Position numbers and translations under genes: made by a program. The notes below the pieces were generated by a model. That model was not told the origin of the DNA. It was given only the letters and a program-made list of their open reading frames with translations, and made no database searches. 64,000 bases of DNA from positions 27,984,001 to 28,048,000 of the forward strand of contig NC_046681.1 in assembly GCF_009870125.1 (NCBI RefSeq), given 5' to 3'. The number at the start of each line of letters is the position of its first letter. Position 1 is the stretch's first letter. Source of the stretch: Drosophila pseudoobscura (lineage: Eukaryota > Arthropoda > Insecta > Diptera > Drosophilidae). This document shows, piece after piece, positions 34,201 through 43,692 of the stretch.

Positions 34201-36814
34201 CGCAGAGGACGACCGACCAAAACCGGAGGTGACTCAACAAACTTGGCCCGAGTCTCCGCGTCGTCTATCATCTGTACGTAACTCTGCCATGCGCCAAACC
34301 GTAACAGATGAACTTGATGAGGAACGAGGAGAGGAAAGATGCACACAAAAGTCTGTTCTGAGCCAACGTCAATCCAATGAAGTTCAGAGGAATCCAGAAG
34401 AAGACAGCGAACTAACAGAGGAGCTTATTCCAAAACCTTTGTCCAAGTCTCCGCGTCGACTTCCCTCTGCACGCAGCTTACCTATGCGGCACACGAAAAT
34501 CAAAAAGAAACAAAAGGAGGACAAAAGCAAGCCAATTCGCAATTCGCAATGCCCTCCGATTCGCAATTCTCTTCTGCACAAGCGAGTAGCTAAAGATGAT
34601 CAAAAAAAACAAGTCGAGGAATCGCGATCAAAGCAAGAGAAGAGTATACAAATATTGTTCGAATCTCCGCGTCGTCTACCATTTATGCGGAGCACTGCTC
34701 TGCGCAAACTCAAAGCTTATGCGGTTTCGAGGAAGAGCGCAGAGGACGACCGACCAAAACCGGAGGTGACTCAACAAACTTGGCCCGAGTCTCCGCGTCG
34801 TCTATCATCTGTACGTAACTCTGCCATGCGCCAAACCGTAACAGATGAACTTGATGAGGAACGAGGAGAGGAAAGATGCACACAAAAGTCTGTTCTGAGC
34901 CAACGTCAATCCAATGAAGTTCAGAGGAATCCAGAAGAGGACAGCGAACTAACAGAGGAGCTTATTCCAAAACCTTTGTCCAAGTCTCCGCGTCGACTTC
35001 CCTCTGCACGCAGCTTACCTATGCGGCACACGAAAATCAAAAAGAAACAAAAGGAGGACAAAAGCAAGCCAAAGGAACAGAACCAACGAGCGCTAGTCTG
35101 CCCTCCGATTCCCAATTCCCTTCTGCACAAGCGAGTAGCTGAAGATGATCCAAAAAAACAAGTCGAGGAATTGCGATCAAAGCAAGAGAAGAGTATACAA
35201 GCTTTGTTCGAATCTCCGCGTCGTCTACCATTTATGCGGAGCACTGCTCTGCGCAAACTCAAAGCTTATGCGGTTTCGAGGAAGAGCGCAGAGGACGACC
35301 GACCAAAACACGAAGTGACTCAACAAACTTGGCCCGAGTCTCCGCGTCGTCTTTCATCTATACGTAACCCTGCTATGCGCCAAAGCAAAACTGATGAACT
35401 CGAAAAGAAACGAGACGAGGGCAGTTCCAAACAACAGTCTCCTCTGAGTCAATGCAAAACTGATGAAGCTCGCGATGTCGACAGCCGCTCAACACAGGAG
35501 CGAATTCCAAATGCTTTTCCAGAGTCTCCGCGTCGTCTACCATTTATGCGTACCTCTGTTCTGCACAAGCCAAAAGCCATTGAGGTTACCAAGAACAGAG
35601 CAGAAGACGGCCTACCTAGGCAGGAGGAGCGTGAACAAACTATGCGAATCTCCGAGTCTCCGCGACGTCTATCAGCTATCAAACGACAGTCTGCTGTGCG
35701 CCAGCTCCAAGCTGATGAATCCCAGGGAGGTCCAGAAGAAGTCAGCTGCCTTAAAAAGGAGCGGATTCCACAACCTTTGCCCGAGTCTCCGCGTCGCCTT
35801 CCATCTGTACGCCAAACCAAACCAAAGCGCAAGGAACTGATCCAAAGAGCGTGTACCCTTCATTCCGCTCGTAAATCTGATCTGCGCAAGCAATTATCTG
35901 AAAAAGCTTTTCGAGATAGGCGAAACGAGGACTGGCCCAAAGAACAGGTGCGGACTAACATAACGTTGCACGCGTTACCCAACCAGCAAGACAAACAAAT
36001 TCCGGATAATGCCCGGAACACCCCAAAAGATACCAGGAGCACACTACAGATGCGGATTCATCCAACTTTGAAGAAGAATCGAAGTCTAATGTCGAAGGCG
36101 TGGAAAGCGAAGACCCGCGCAGAGCCATATAAGACTGAAGTTGTGTCATTGATATCGCCGGTAAATCTGGTTGACTCGGTGGGTCATGTACCGACGCTGT
36201 TCCCCAGCATCGAATGCCCCAATTCAATCTTGCAAACATCATCAACATCGTTTTGTCGCCTGTATAAGCCAGTAAAAATTCCTGCCGAGTTCTCTCCTGC
36301 AGCCTGCCTTCACCTTAAGGGAAAGTTACGCAATCTGAACATAAATCGAGCCTTTTCAAAATTTGTCAATCTAGTGAATGCTATCAACAGCACTGCCAAT
36401 CCCTTGGTCGATCACCTGCTATTCTTCTTCCAGTTCGCCGAATTCATTGATTTGAAGATGTACGCCAGAAAGATTCTCTACCGTTCGAGGTCCTCATCCA
36501 CCGAGGAAGCGGAACCTCTACGTTTCCAAATTGAGTGCTACGTTTTTGAGGACCGTCGAGACTATGTTACCTCCATCTCCATGGCATCCGAGCCACTGCT
36601 GCGGATTAGAGAAGCCATTCCGGGAGTGGACCGTCGCTTGAAATTAATCGATGATGTCTTTGAGCTGACCAACGTTCCCCCAATCATTGCCAAATGTCTA
36701 AAGATAGCCCTAAACGCCGTTGATGCTGCACCTCTCTACCATATAATTGGTGAAGTGCTCTATGCGATGAAGTACCCCGAGGAGACGCTAATTCAACTCA
36801 ATTGTACCCCTTGA
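31241..36814 (+). CDS. large single-exon repeat protein with 17 SPRR-type motifs, function unknown
   Basis: I do not recognise this 1857-residue protein. An in-frame TAA lies 33 nt before the ATG, so the start is well placed. Residues about 80-300 look folded, with a cysteine pair (CPSSKCDCH), and the end of this part is basic and helical. From about 355 to 1560 the protein is disordered and highly charged. Five units of about 107 residues (about 377-910) run from KKRKEHHRKPQEQ through VLHKRVAEEDD and DEDWGNVQ to PESPRRLPPTRNS. They are followed by two copies of a ~180-residue block (34145-34681 and 34682-35230) that starts MRSTALRKLKA. The motif (E/K)SPRR(L/I)(P/S) or close variants recurs 17 times. 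The C-terminus (about 1675-1857) is again folded and mostly helical, from FSPAACLHLKGKLRNLNI to YHIIGEVLYAMKYPEETL. SPRR fits both the SPKK-type minor-groove DNA-binding motif of sperm histones and a cyclin-dependent kinase site. A chromatin or cytoskeletal role in germ cells is inference. No signal peptide or membrane segment is visible. Confidence 0.85.
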   Translation: MTVTNEELNKDNANVSETPGKAVNQRVSRSSFEALPRIDDRQTFRFVQRKVTIMSSQSPFTVSKKKLKPWKRKVSSRTFIALALKSLTRRRDLSTVLLLICPSSKCDCHRIHIYSSRSRKHLGSAKLTIEEADLLESHRSLDNYSVAYCSLPLTLQDAASNSLIKKQIFDLAQDPSQIPRHLLHQGKPLCISTSFFLNDKGDNQYKMGDFKDQLNSINSQTLEKRFLFLRSQDKKEQKKAMQSRLIIKERKSQLRLLARKIRQRSYRESVAEPVKSLSARIKSIHTSPPLTPGLAYNTPTATSGTDDAQEVSQQTLREYPRRFTSTSLCKPITNEFPKDIKEDGRSSQKRIRKTMPESPRRIPSIRNYSMRQTKHKKKRKEHHRKPQEQNQRELVFSTTRNDVLHKRVAEEDDANKQDEDWGNIQGESHQAWPQLKNYEAQRNPDENSSLKEEQIPQLFPESPSRLPPTSNSASAEDKTDELQKKRKEHHCKPQEQNQRELVFYPTRNSVLHKRVAEEDDLNKQDEDWGNVQEESHQSWPQLKNDEAQRNPDENSSLKEEQIPQLFPESPRRLPPTRNSVSAEDKTDELQKKRKEHHRKPQEQEQNQRELVFSPIRNSLLHKRVAEEDDANKQDEDWGNVQGESHEAWPQLKNDEAQRNPEENSSLKEEQIPQLLSESPRRLPPTRNSASAEDKTDELQKKRKEHHRKPQEQNQRELVFSTTRNDVLHKRVAEEDDPNKQDEDWGNVQQESHQAWPQLKNNEAQINPEENSSLKEEQILQLLPESPRRLPPTRNSVSAEDKTDELQKKRKEHHRKPQEQNQREQVFSTTRNDVLHKRVAEDDPNKQDEDWGNVQEESHQAWPRVKNDETKRNPEENSSLKKKRIPQPLPKSPRRLPHIRNTALAQGKTDELRKKREEDRRKQQERNQRVLAFSPTRNFDLRKRVAEEAAPNKQEKSLPTMLEFPRRLPFMRSTALRKLKAKEVSRKSAEDDRPKPEVTQQTWPESPRRLSSVRNSAMRQTVTDELDEERGEERCTQKSVLSQRQSNEVQRNPEEDSELTEELIPKPLSKSPRRLPSARSLPMRHTKIKKKQKEDKSKPIRNSQCPPIRNSLLHKRVAKDDQKKQVEESRSKQEKSIQILFESPRRLPFMRSTALRKLKAYAVSRKSAEDDRPKPEVTQQTWPESPRRLSSVRNSAMRQTVTDELDEERGEERCTQKSVLSQRQSNEVQRNPEEDSELTEELIPKPLSKSPRRLPSARSLPMRHTKIKKKQKEDKSKPKEQNQRALVCPPIPNSLLHKRVAEDDPKKQVEELRSKQEKSIQALFESPRRLPFMRSTALRKLKAYAVSRKSAEDDRPKHEVTQQTWPESPRRLSSIRNPAMRQSKTDELEKKRDEGSSKQQSPLSQCKTDEARDVDSRSTQERIPNAFPESPRRLPFMRTSVLHKPKAIEVTKNRAEDGLPRQEEREQTMRISESPRRLSAIKRQSAVRQLQADESQGGPEEVSCLKKERIPQPLPESPRRLPSVRQTKPKRKELIQRACTLHSARKSDLRKQLSEKAFRDRRNEDWPKEQVRTNITLHALPNQQDKQIPDNARNTPKDTRSTLQMRIHPTLKKNRSLMSKAWKAKTRAEPYKTEVVSLISPVNLVDSVGHVPTLFPSIECPNSILQTSSTSFCRLYKPVKIPAEFSPAACLHLKGKLRNLNINRAFSKFVNLVNAINSTANPLVDHLLFFFQFAEFIDLKMYARKILYRSRSSSTEEAEPLRFQIECYVFEDRRDYVTSISMASEPLLRIREAIPGVDRRLKLIDDVFELTNVPPIIAKCLKIALNAVDAAPLYHIIGEVLYAMKYPEETLIQLNCTP
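32369..33970 (+). repeat. five tandem 321-nt coding repeats
   Basis: Equivalent positions (GAGCATCATCGC or GAGCACCATCGC) fall at 32381, 32702, 33023, 33350 and 33671, that is spacings of 321, 321, 327 and 321 nt. The 327 spacing comes from one extra GAGCAG (EQ) in the third unit. Units are highly similar at the nucleotide level, and all indels keep the frame. Confidence 0.95.
34145..35230 (+). repeat. two near-identical coding repeats of about 540 nt
   Basis: The block starting TTTATGCG(T/G)AGCACTGC at 34145 recurs at 34682 and partially again at 35231 (spacings 537 and 549 nt). Long stretches between the first two units are identical. The main difference is in the segment after AAAAGCAAGCC, where the first unit has AATTCGCAATTCGCAATGC and the second has AAGGAACAGAACC. 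Confidence 0.92.
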
Positions 36815-38640
36815 GGTGAAACATGACGATACATGATGATTATTTGTTTTGAAATATATACGAAGTTTCCTAAGTTGTTGACTATTTTTCTCGTAGCAAA
36901 GCCCGCAAAATGTGCCCAATAATGTGATGACGAACGATTCCTATAAATCTTGAATTTTTCGTATTCGTTCCTTACCTGAATGTTCTACGAGACGCTTCTA
37001 GCTCAGGAACAATGCTCTCCAATGCCATGAGGCCTCCAAGTCGTGGGCGTATCCTTGTGACTTGCAGCTTTGAGCAATGCTGTTGTTTTTCCAAACATGT
37101 CTCCCCTATAATTATGCCAAATTGTAGACGGGCAGTGCATACTAATGTCACCAGATTTCCTTTTCCCACAGTGCAACTGCACTGCACTGCAATGGTTGAA
37201 ACAATGACTGGAATTACTCGCATCAAAGTTGTTCTTCTTGAATTTCAATGATAATAAAAATACTTAGTCGATAAATATCATTTAATACATAAATCGAGAA
37301 CTAAGTACACGAGGACACACACGCACACACTGACAGTGCTCAGTCATGGCAGCTGCCACAGGAAGTCCTATATGGGAGCCCTGTATGTGCGCTGCTTCTC
37401 TGCTGACTGACTCCCTTTATCCACCTCTGTCTTGCAGTGGCAGCTCGCTCGCCCCTTGGGTGCCCGAGCATTTGTGGCATGCGGGGCATGCGGCACACGC
37501 TGCGTATGAGCTATTTTCTTAAGCCAGCGCCAGTTTCCTCCTTTAACCTTTTGGTTGCCTGACTCGACTTCCTTTTGTGGGTGTGTGTGTGTGTGTGTGT
37601 GTGTTCGGTGCTCTGCGTCATGTGTGGCATGCGAAACATGCAAGGTTTTCCCCTCCGGCCACCATTCTCATTGAAAGCATCTGAGAGTTATTTTTATGGA
37701 GCTACTTTATGCGTCCATCTGGGCGAGTGTGTGCCGTAGCAGCCCCAAACAACGTGGCACAAAAATGTGCCATCAACGTGTCTGGTTGGGTTTATTTATA
37801 AGCAGGAAGACTAAATATAATTCCTCTTTAAGTTGCTTCTTATTGAATAATGTTTAGAGAGCTGTACAAAAACGAACCCTTTATTTAGATTAGTTTTTTG
37901 ATATAAATCTATTTATTATAATTACTGTCTATTATATAAAAAAAGTTTGGTCGTCGCGGTGGTCTCGATATTTTACTCGTATGGAAGCGAGCATTCGCTC
38001 GCAAGCTACAGAAGCGAGTGGGCCGAGATTGGCGCTCGAGGGAATACGGGTTGGATTATTAAGTTGGGACGATGGATCACAACCTATTGTCAGCGCTCGA
38101 ACCAGATCGAAGCTAAGAACAGGGGAGTGGAAGGAACCCGCTTGATTCTCTATCTTCTCGCTGTAGCTTAATCACTGATTGTGGATCGCACCCTGTGCCC
38201 TGAGCTGGGACTGTGCTTTTGTTGGTGTAAACTAATACATGTACCATTATGATAGGTGGGAGCTTAGAACGACTTTGATTAATTGTGGGAAAATTACCAA
38301 AAGCATCAAAAGTCTGAACGGTAATTTATGTGGATAGTCTAAAGGGATTTTAAATGCAAGTCATTGTATATACAGCTCTGAATTCTGAATGAAGGATGAA
38401 ACTAAAGCTTTAAATGAGAAAATAAAAAATCGGTAGTAGACTTTTATTGCAGGGCAGGGTAAGATATTTTCTATTAGAATTCAGATCCGTTTCCAATGCA
38501 ACACATCAGGTTTTCTCTGAGCTTACTGTCTCCATCCCCACTCATTCTCTTGCTTAAATCTCATCGAAATCTACTTCCAGTCGTAAAACAAAAAAAAACC
38601 AGAGCCAACAATTTTTCATTTGTAAATTTCTAAATTTTTT
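36815..38640. other. intergenic region between the repeat protein and the glyoxalase-domain gene
   Basis: Contains a (GT) run at 37581-37604 and several short frames. A minus-strand frame at 36972-37226 ends at a good donor-like sequence (CAG|GTAAGG reading on the minus strand, near 36970). The plus strand of the same area has a TTTTCCCACAG acceptor-like sequence near 37160-37170. Neither is enough to call an exon. The last 100 bp before 38682 are very AT-rich and probably hold the promoter and leader of the next gene. Confidence 0.5.
37581..37604. repeat. (GT)n dinucleotide run
   Basis: Twelve perfect GT units. Confidence 0.95.
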
Positions 38641-38681
38641 AAATTTTGTAAATTTATCAAAACTCAACTCAATTTTTAATA

Positions 38682-39548
38682 ATGTCAGCACTATCGGGAC
38701 GCGCCCTGCACTATGTGCTCAAGATTGGAGACCGGGCCAAGAACGCCTTTTTCTTTCGCCAGATCCTGGGAATGAAGGTTTTGCGTCACGAGGAATTCAA
38801 AGAAGGTTGCGAAGCCGAGTGCAATGGACCTTACGACAATCGGTGGAGCAAGACCATGGTGGGCTACGGTCCTGAGAGTTCCCATTTCGTGATCGAGCTC
38901 ACCTACAACTACGGCGTGACCAGCTACGAAATGGGTAATGATTTCGGCGGAGTAACCATTCACTCTACTGAGATATTGCCACGCGCCGCCCAGCACTCGT
39001 ACCCCATTGAAAAGACGGAAGGGGGCCATCTACTCACCTCGCCCGACGGTTACAAGTTCCATGTGATCGACCAGGCAGTTACGGAGGCCGACGCCGATCC
39101 CGTGCAGTCGGTGGAGCTGCGCGTGACCAATCTTGCGGCCTCGCGGCAGTACTGGGAACAGCTGCTCCGGATGCAGCCACTGGCGGAGAACAAGCAGTCC
39201 GTGTGGCTGACCTATGACTTCAAGCAGGCGTCGCTGCAGCTCACCCAGACTCCGGATCCCATCAATCGGGCCAAGGCATACGGAAGGATCGCCTTCGCTG
39301 TTCCCGCGGCAACGCAACAACCGCTGCACGAAGCAGTCGTGGCAACCGGCGGCACGGTCCTGAAGTCCCCAATCACTTTGGAAACGCCCGGCAAGCCCGC
39401 TGTGACAGTGCTTATCTTGGCCGATCCCGACGGTCACGAGATCTGCTTCGTGGACGAGGAGGGATTCTCGCAGCTCTCCCAGGAGGAGACCGATGGCGAT
39501 CACCGACTGGAAAAGTACCTTGCCAAGGATCCCTTCCAGTCGAAGTGA
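38682..39548 (+). CDS. glyoxalase domain-containing protein 4 (GLOD4) homolog
   Basis: A 288-residue intact single-exon frame. It closely matches animal GLOD4: RALHYVLKIGDR near the start, LGMKVLRHEEFKEGCEAECN (about 30-49), GPYDNRWSKTMVGYGPE, ELTYNYGV, and ILADPDGHEICFVDEEGF near 245-262. It has two vicinal-oxygen-chelate domains (about 5-128 and 137-262), the fold of glyoxalase I, but GLOD4 has no firmly established substrate. Human GLOD4 is of similar length (about 298). The protein has no targeting signal that I can see; the human protein is reported as mitochondrial or cytosolic. AATAAA at 39728-39733 is a good poly(A) signal. Codon usage is GC-rich at third positions, suggesting good expression and long residence as a functional gene. 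In melanogaster the GLOD4 homolog I recall is CG1532 on the X. An intronless copy beside Or22 could be that gene or a retrocopy; the sequence alone cannot decide. Confidence 0.93.
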   Translation: MSALSGRALHYVLKIGDRAKNAFFFRQILGMKVLRHEEFKEGCEAECNGPYDNRWSKTMVGYGPESSHFVIELTYNYGVTSYEMGNDFGGVTIHSTEILPRAAQHSYPIEKTEGGHLLTSPDGYKFHVIDQAVTEADADPVQSVELRVTNLAASRQYWEQLLRMQPLAENKQSVWLTYDFKQASLQLTQTPDPINRAKAYGRIAFAVPAATQQPLHEAVVATGGTVLKSPITLETPGKPAVTVLILADPDGHEICFVDEEGFSQLSQEETDGDHRLEKYLAKDPFQSK

Positions 39549-39727
39549 AGCCTCTCTGACTTTTGTGGGAGTTTTCCACAAGATTTACATTTGTTTGATG
39601 GCCCAACTAGAAATTTATATCGTGGAAATCGGATATTTCGGATAAATATTGTATCAAAAACCTACACAGCACACACAGGCCGGCAGGAACATTAGGATCC
39701 GACATGTACACTCTCATTTTCCTTTCA

Positions 39728-39733
39728 AATAAA
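39728..39733 (+). terminator. polyadenylation signal of the GLOD4 homolog
   Basis: AATAAA 180 bp after the stop codon, followed by T-rich sequence. Confidence 0.6.
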
Positions 39734-40915
39734 TTCCCCTCTGTATTATTTTCACTTGATTAGTTGGCTCTTCAAGGACTCTTAATTTTTTTGCTCATCT
39801 ATTTTGCTGCCATAATTTATTGCTTGTAAGTAATCAAATTGCTGCTGAGAGAGCTGCAATCTAGAAAAATTACCCATCCACTCATCTATTTTAGTTTTTT
39901 AATTAAAGCCAAGAGCGAGGTTGCTTGCATCCATGGGGGACGACCGTCGGAGGAGGAGGAGGAGCATTTGAGGGAGTTGTCCCAAAACATTTGCCAGACG
40001 CATCGGACATAAATCAAGTGAACGAGAACGAGTCCGACATGGACATGGCAGGACAACAAATCCAACAGAACTGCTTCAGTCCTGATAGCCCTTTTCTGGG
40101 CCCCTCTTCACTCCACCCCACCCCACTCACACTCCCCATGGCCGGAGTGAAATTTTGTGAATTGCAGCTGGTCGAAACTGGAGGGCAAGGGCAAACTTTT
40201 TGGCGTAGAACTAACGAGCATCAGTGTAAACTGTCGTCGTTGCTGTCGTCGTCGTCGTCGATGGCTTCAGTTGCTGCCGGAGCAGCCCTTCTTGTTCCTG
40301 CCGCGTCGGTTCTCATTAAACGCCACCGCGTAAAAAAGTTCATGCGAACCAAAAAAAGACGCTGTATTAGTTTCTACTTCACTGCGATCCCAGGCCATGC
40401 CGTGTCAACATTTTTCCGCGGCGTTCAAATTAGTTGGGGACTTTGTTTTTGTCGATGTTCGAAGAATGGCGGGAAAGTGTGCGAAAAAGTTTCAAGGGAA
40501 TGCCAAAATTGAATTTTATTGAAATTTAAGGCTACTAATTACCGAAAACAGGGGAAAAAACACGGAAATTATAGTATTTACACTTGGATTATTTGCATGG
40601 AGAGAGGAAATTGTACAAAAGGAAAGTGTTTTCCCTCAAATTTTTCACTTTAGTCTGTAATATATGGTAGAATATGGCATTCGAATATTACACTCTTGGA
40701 CGATGGTTCATCCCATCGCCCGCTAACAAGGATATGCAATAATATTGGCCAACATTCTAACACAGAAGCCGTATATTCTTGTTGGGTTTTATTTTGAGAT
40801 AATCATTATTTTTGAGTTTTATTTTTTTTTTGTCATGATTAAGTCCAAGTTTTATCAAATTACACAGCACTAATCATTATAGGTGGAAAAAAATTGTAAT
40901 ATAATCATTACCAAG

Positions 40916-41437
40916 TAATTTTAATTATATAACTTATAAGGATTAAGGTCCTTGAAAACATCACGTCCTTGGGGCGGGTGTTGGTGCTTACGATAATGTT
41001 TCCGCATAAAAGATAACTGTTTTGCTTTCACTGGAATTTTGATTTAAGGCTGCAGCGGTTAGAACCAGTTGGGAATTATAGGTGCATCAAATATAACAAT
41101 AATTTTATTTTATTTAAATAAAAAAATATTTTTTTATTTTAATAAATTCTCGCCTTCCCGTCGTGGTAGTGACTTATTTTAAATAATTTTAATTATATAA
41201 CTTATAAGGATTAATGTCCTTGAAAACATCACGTCCTTTGGGGCGGGTGTTTATGGTTACGATAGTGTTTCCGCACAAAAGATATCTTCAACTTGCTTAC
41301 CCTGGAATTTTTATTTAAGGCGGCGAAGCTAGAACCAGTTGGGAATTATAGGTGCATCAAATATAAAAATAAATTTATTTAATTTAAATAAAAAAATATT
41401 TATTTATTTTAATAAATTCTCGCCTTCCCCTCGTGGT
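40916..41437. repeat. two tandem copies of a ~252-bp AT-rich unit
   Basis: Unit 1 is 40916-41167 and unit 2 is 41184-41437 (offset 268-270). Both run from TAATTTTAATTATATAACTT through CATCACGTCCTT(T)GGGGCGGGTG and AGAACCAGTTGGGAATTATA to AATAAATTCTCGCCTTCCC. Most differences are substitutions plus small indels. Units do not encode protein. The conserved GC-rich core in otherwise AT-rich DNA hints at a functional element or a mobile-element piece. Confidence 0.9.
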
Positions 41438-43643
41438 TCAGTCCTTTTCTTTTTGGGATGCGCTCCTCGTTGCTCGTCGTATTTTTAGGGATGGGATCAT
41501 CCTTGCTGCTCCTTGTGTCTAAGGATCATATCATCATTTGACTGGGATTTGCGTACCAAACTGTACACTAACCAATATATATATTTTTTTAAATATTTTT
41601 ATTTCTTGCCTAAATGTTGACCCTGCTCGTAATATTCCCTTACATAATTTATTATTTCTTTAGTTAAGTAAATATATTTCTCGTGCGAGGTTTAACTAAA
41701 AATTATGCTATCCCATTAATTGTTCTTTAAAATATCACCATCCCCTGTATCATGAATAAAAGCCACTGCCCATTTGCTCCACTTTATAGTCGTAAATATC
41801 TAACTGCCATAAAGTTGTTCCTTTCAGCCAAAGGATTCCCATTGGTACAATGCCCGGCAATATACGAGTAGTACATCTGTAAAGTTCCTGCTCGAAAAAT
41901 CTCTCCAACTTTTGTTTCTAAGCAGCTATCTCTCTCCATCTCCATCTCTATCTTTTTGTGTGTGTCTCACAAAAGATTCGCTTGGGACAGAGCAGCCGAA
42001 AAGTATGCAACACAATGCAACTGGAAATCGCAGCTGCAGGCGAAATTGGTACTGGATCCTGGATGACTGGTTCCCTGGTCCTGTTCTGTGTTCGGGCCTT
42101 GCTCCAGTCCTGGGGCGTGTTGTAAGCAAACTTTTGCAACATTTATCTTCGTTATTATGACGCTCGAATGGGCTATCAGCACGAAGACTGGAGCGAGCGA
42201 CTGTTAAATATTTGGAGAAAAGATGGAGACTCCAAAGAGGAATAGGAATAAGAAGAATGCCCCGTGAACTGCAATGGCTAAGCAGGCTCCTCACTCGTCC
42301 CCCCCTCTGAAGTCTGTGCACTCGCTCCCAATGCGAAGTGTCTAAAAATTTTACAGCTTGTCATACAACCAGAGCCGGCGGGTTTATAATAAGCGTATAC
42401 TGTGATGAGGCCAAATGAAAACTGTGACTTTCTAAAAACAGTGATTATTAAATGGCATTCAACTTTTTTATGGAAGGAACAGAGATATATTCTGCAGAAT
42501 ATTCCCACTAAATACCCTTTGCTACCCCTTAGTCACATGCAATTCCCAATCGCATGGGCTGATATCATCTGTGCATCTCTGACACAGGGCAGGACAAGGA
42601 CAAGCTTCACCAGAGCTGAATTTAGCTACTATTTCGGAGAAGACAAAGACCAGCAGCAGCAGCATCCCAGTGGCAGTGCCACGCTGCGTGGCAGTTGTAA
42701 ACGGGAAGGAAATGGCAACTTTTTCCTGCACTTAATTAGTTTGGGCATAAGTGGAGCAGAAAAAGTTGTCCGCCCAGAAGGAGGGATAGTTTGGTGGGGT
42801 GTCCCTCTTGGGTTTGTCAACTGTCTGTCATTCCTGTTCTCCTCCTAAGGAAATTGCCTCATAAATGTTCATTACACAGTTCCCTGGAACTGGCAAATGT
42901 TTGCTCTGCATGGATGTGTGGGTGCGGGTGTTTTGTATCTGAATTTGGATGGATTTATACGGCTTGGTGGGTGTAACTTCCACCATTTCCACTGAGGATG
43001 TTCGCTGCATTCGAAGCGGAAATATTGTACCATCATTTTGGTTTAATTTTAGAAATGAACAAAGATTTCGCACTCATTTCAGCGCTGTTCAGCGTTGCCA
43101 TATCACCTAACTCGAATCAGCTCACATTAATCATACGCCCCGCTGGTCAACTCGCGTTTTGTCGAGCAAATTGCTTGCCTCTCGAATTTCTTACGGTGTG
43201 GCATTATGCTGGCACTTCGAGACACACAAACAGCCCAGCCCGTACACGCAGCAATTCAAAAATATTAAGTGCCGCAGTTGGGCGAGTACTTAGTGGAGAC
43301 AACAGATGGAGATGGGAGGATGGGCGATGGAAGACGGGAAAATGCCAGTCAAACAATGAGCAAACAATGGATGCCCCACGCGAGGGAAAAGCTGAAATGA
43401 ACCCAGAAAATATTGCTCACAAATGGGGAGAATCACCAGGGGGATGGAGGGAAGCGGGGTGGGGCAGGAGGCCCATAGAGATGCGTGCGTGATAGGGGCC
43501 TACAGGGGCCACTGCTTACCTTTTCGTACAAGGAGAGCCATAAATCATAGTCAAACTATTCTTCATTCTTAAACCATCTGTCGATTTTCCACCGATCAAT
43601 GGCCAAAGCACGCGCTCATCTCCAACGAACTGCAGTCAAGTGG

Positions 43644-43692
43644 AGGACCAGGACCAGCACCAGGACCAGGCCAGGACCAGGACCACGACCAG
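43644..43692. repeat. (GGACCA)n hexamer array
   Basis: About eight imperfect GGACCA units (variants GCACCA, GGCCA, CGACCA). Confidence 0.85.

Noticed and set aside
36972..37226. Possible exon with donor-like CAG|GTAAGG on the minus strand
   Set aside because: Two frames are open, no matching acceptor or partner exon could be found, and a plus-strand acceptor-like site lies in the same place; evidence is contradictory.
39925..40512. 195-codon plus-strand frame after the GLOD4 homolog
   Set aside because: Glycine and serine runs come from GGAGGA and GTCGTC repeats; the rest shows no structure. It is past the GLOD4 poly(A) signal with no promoter of its own.
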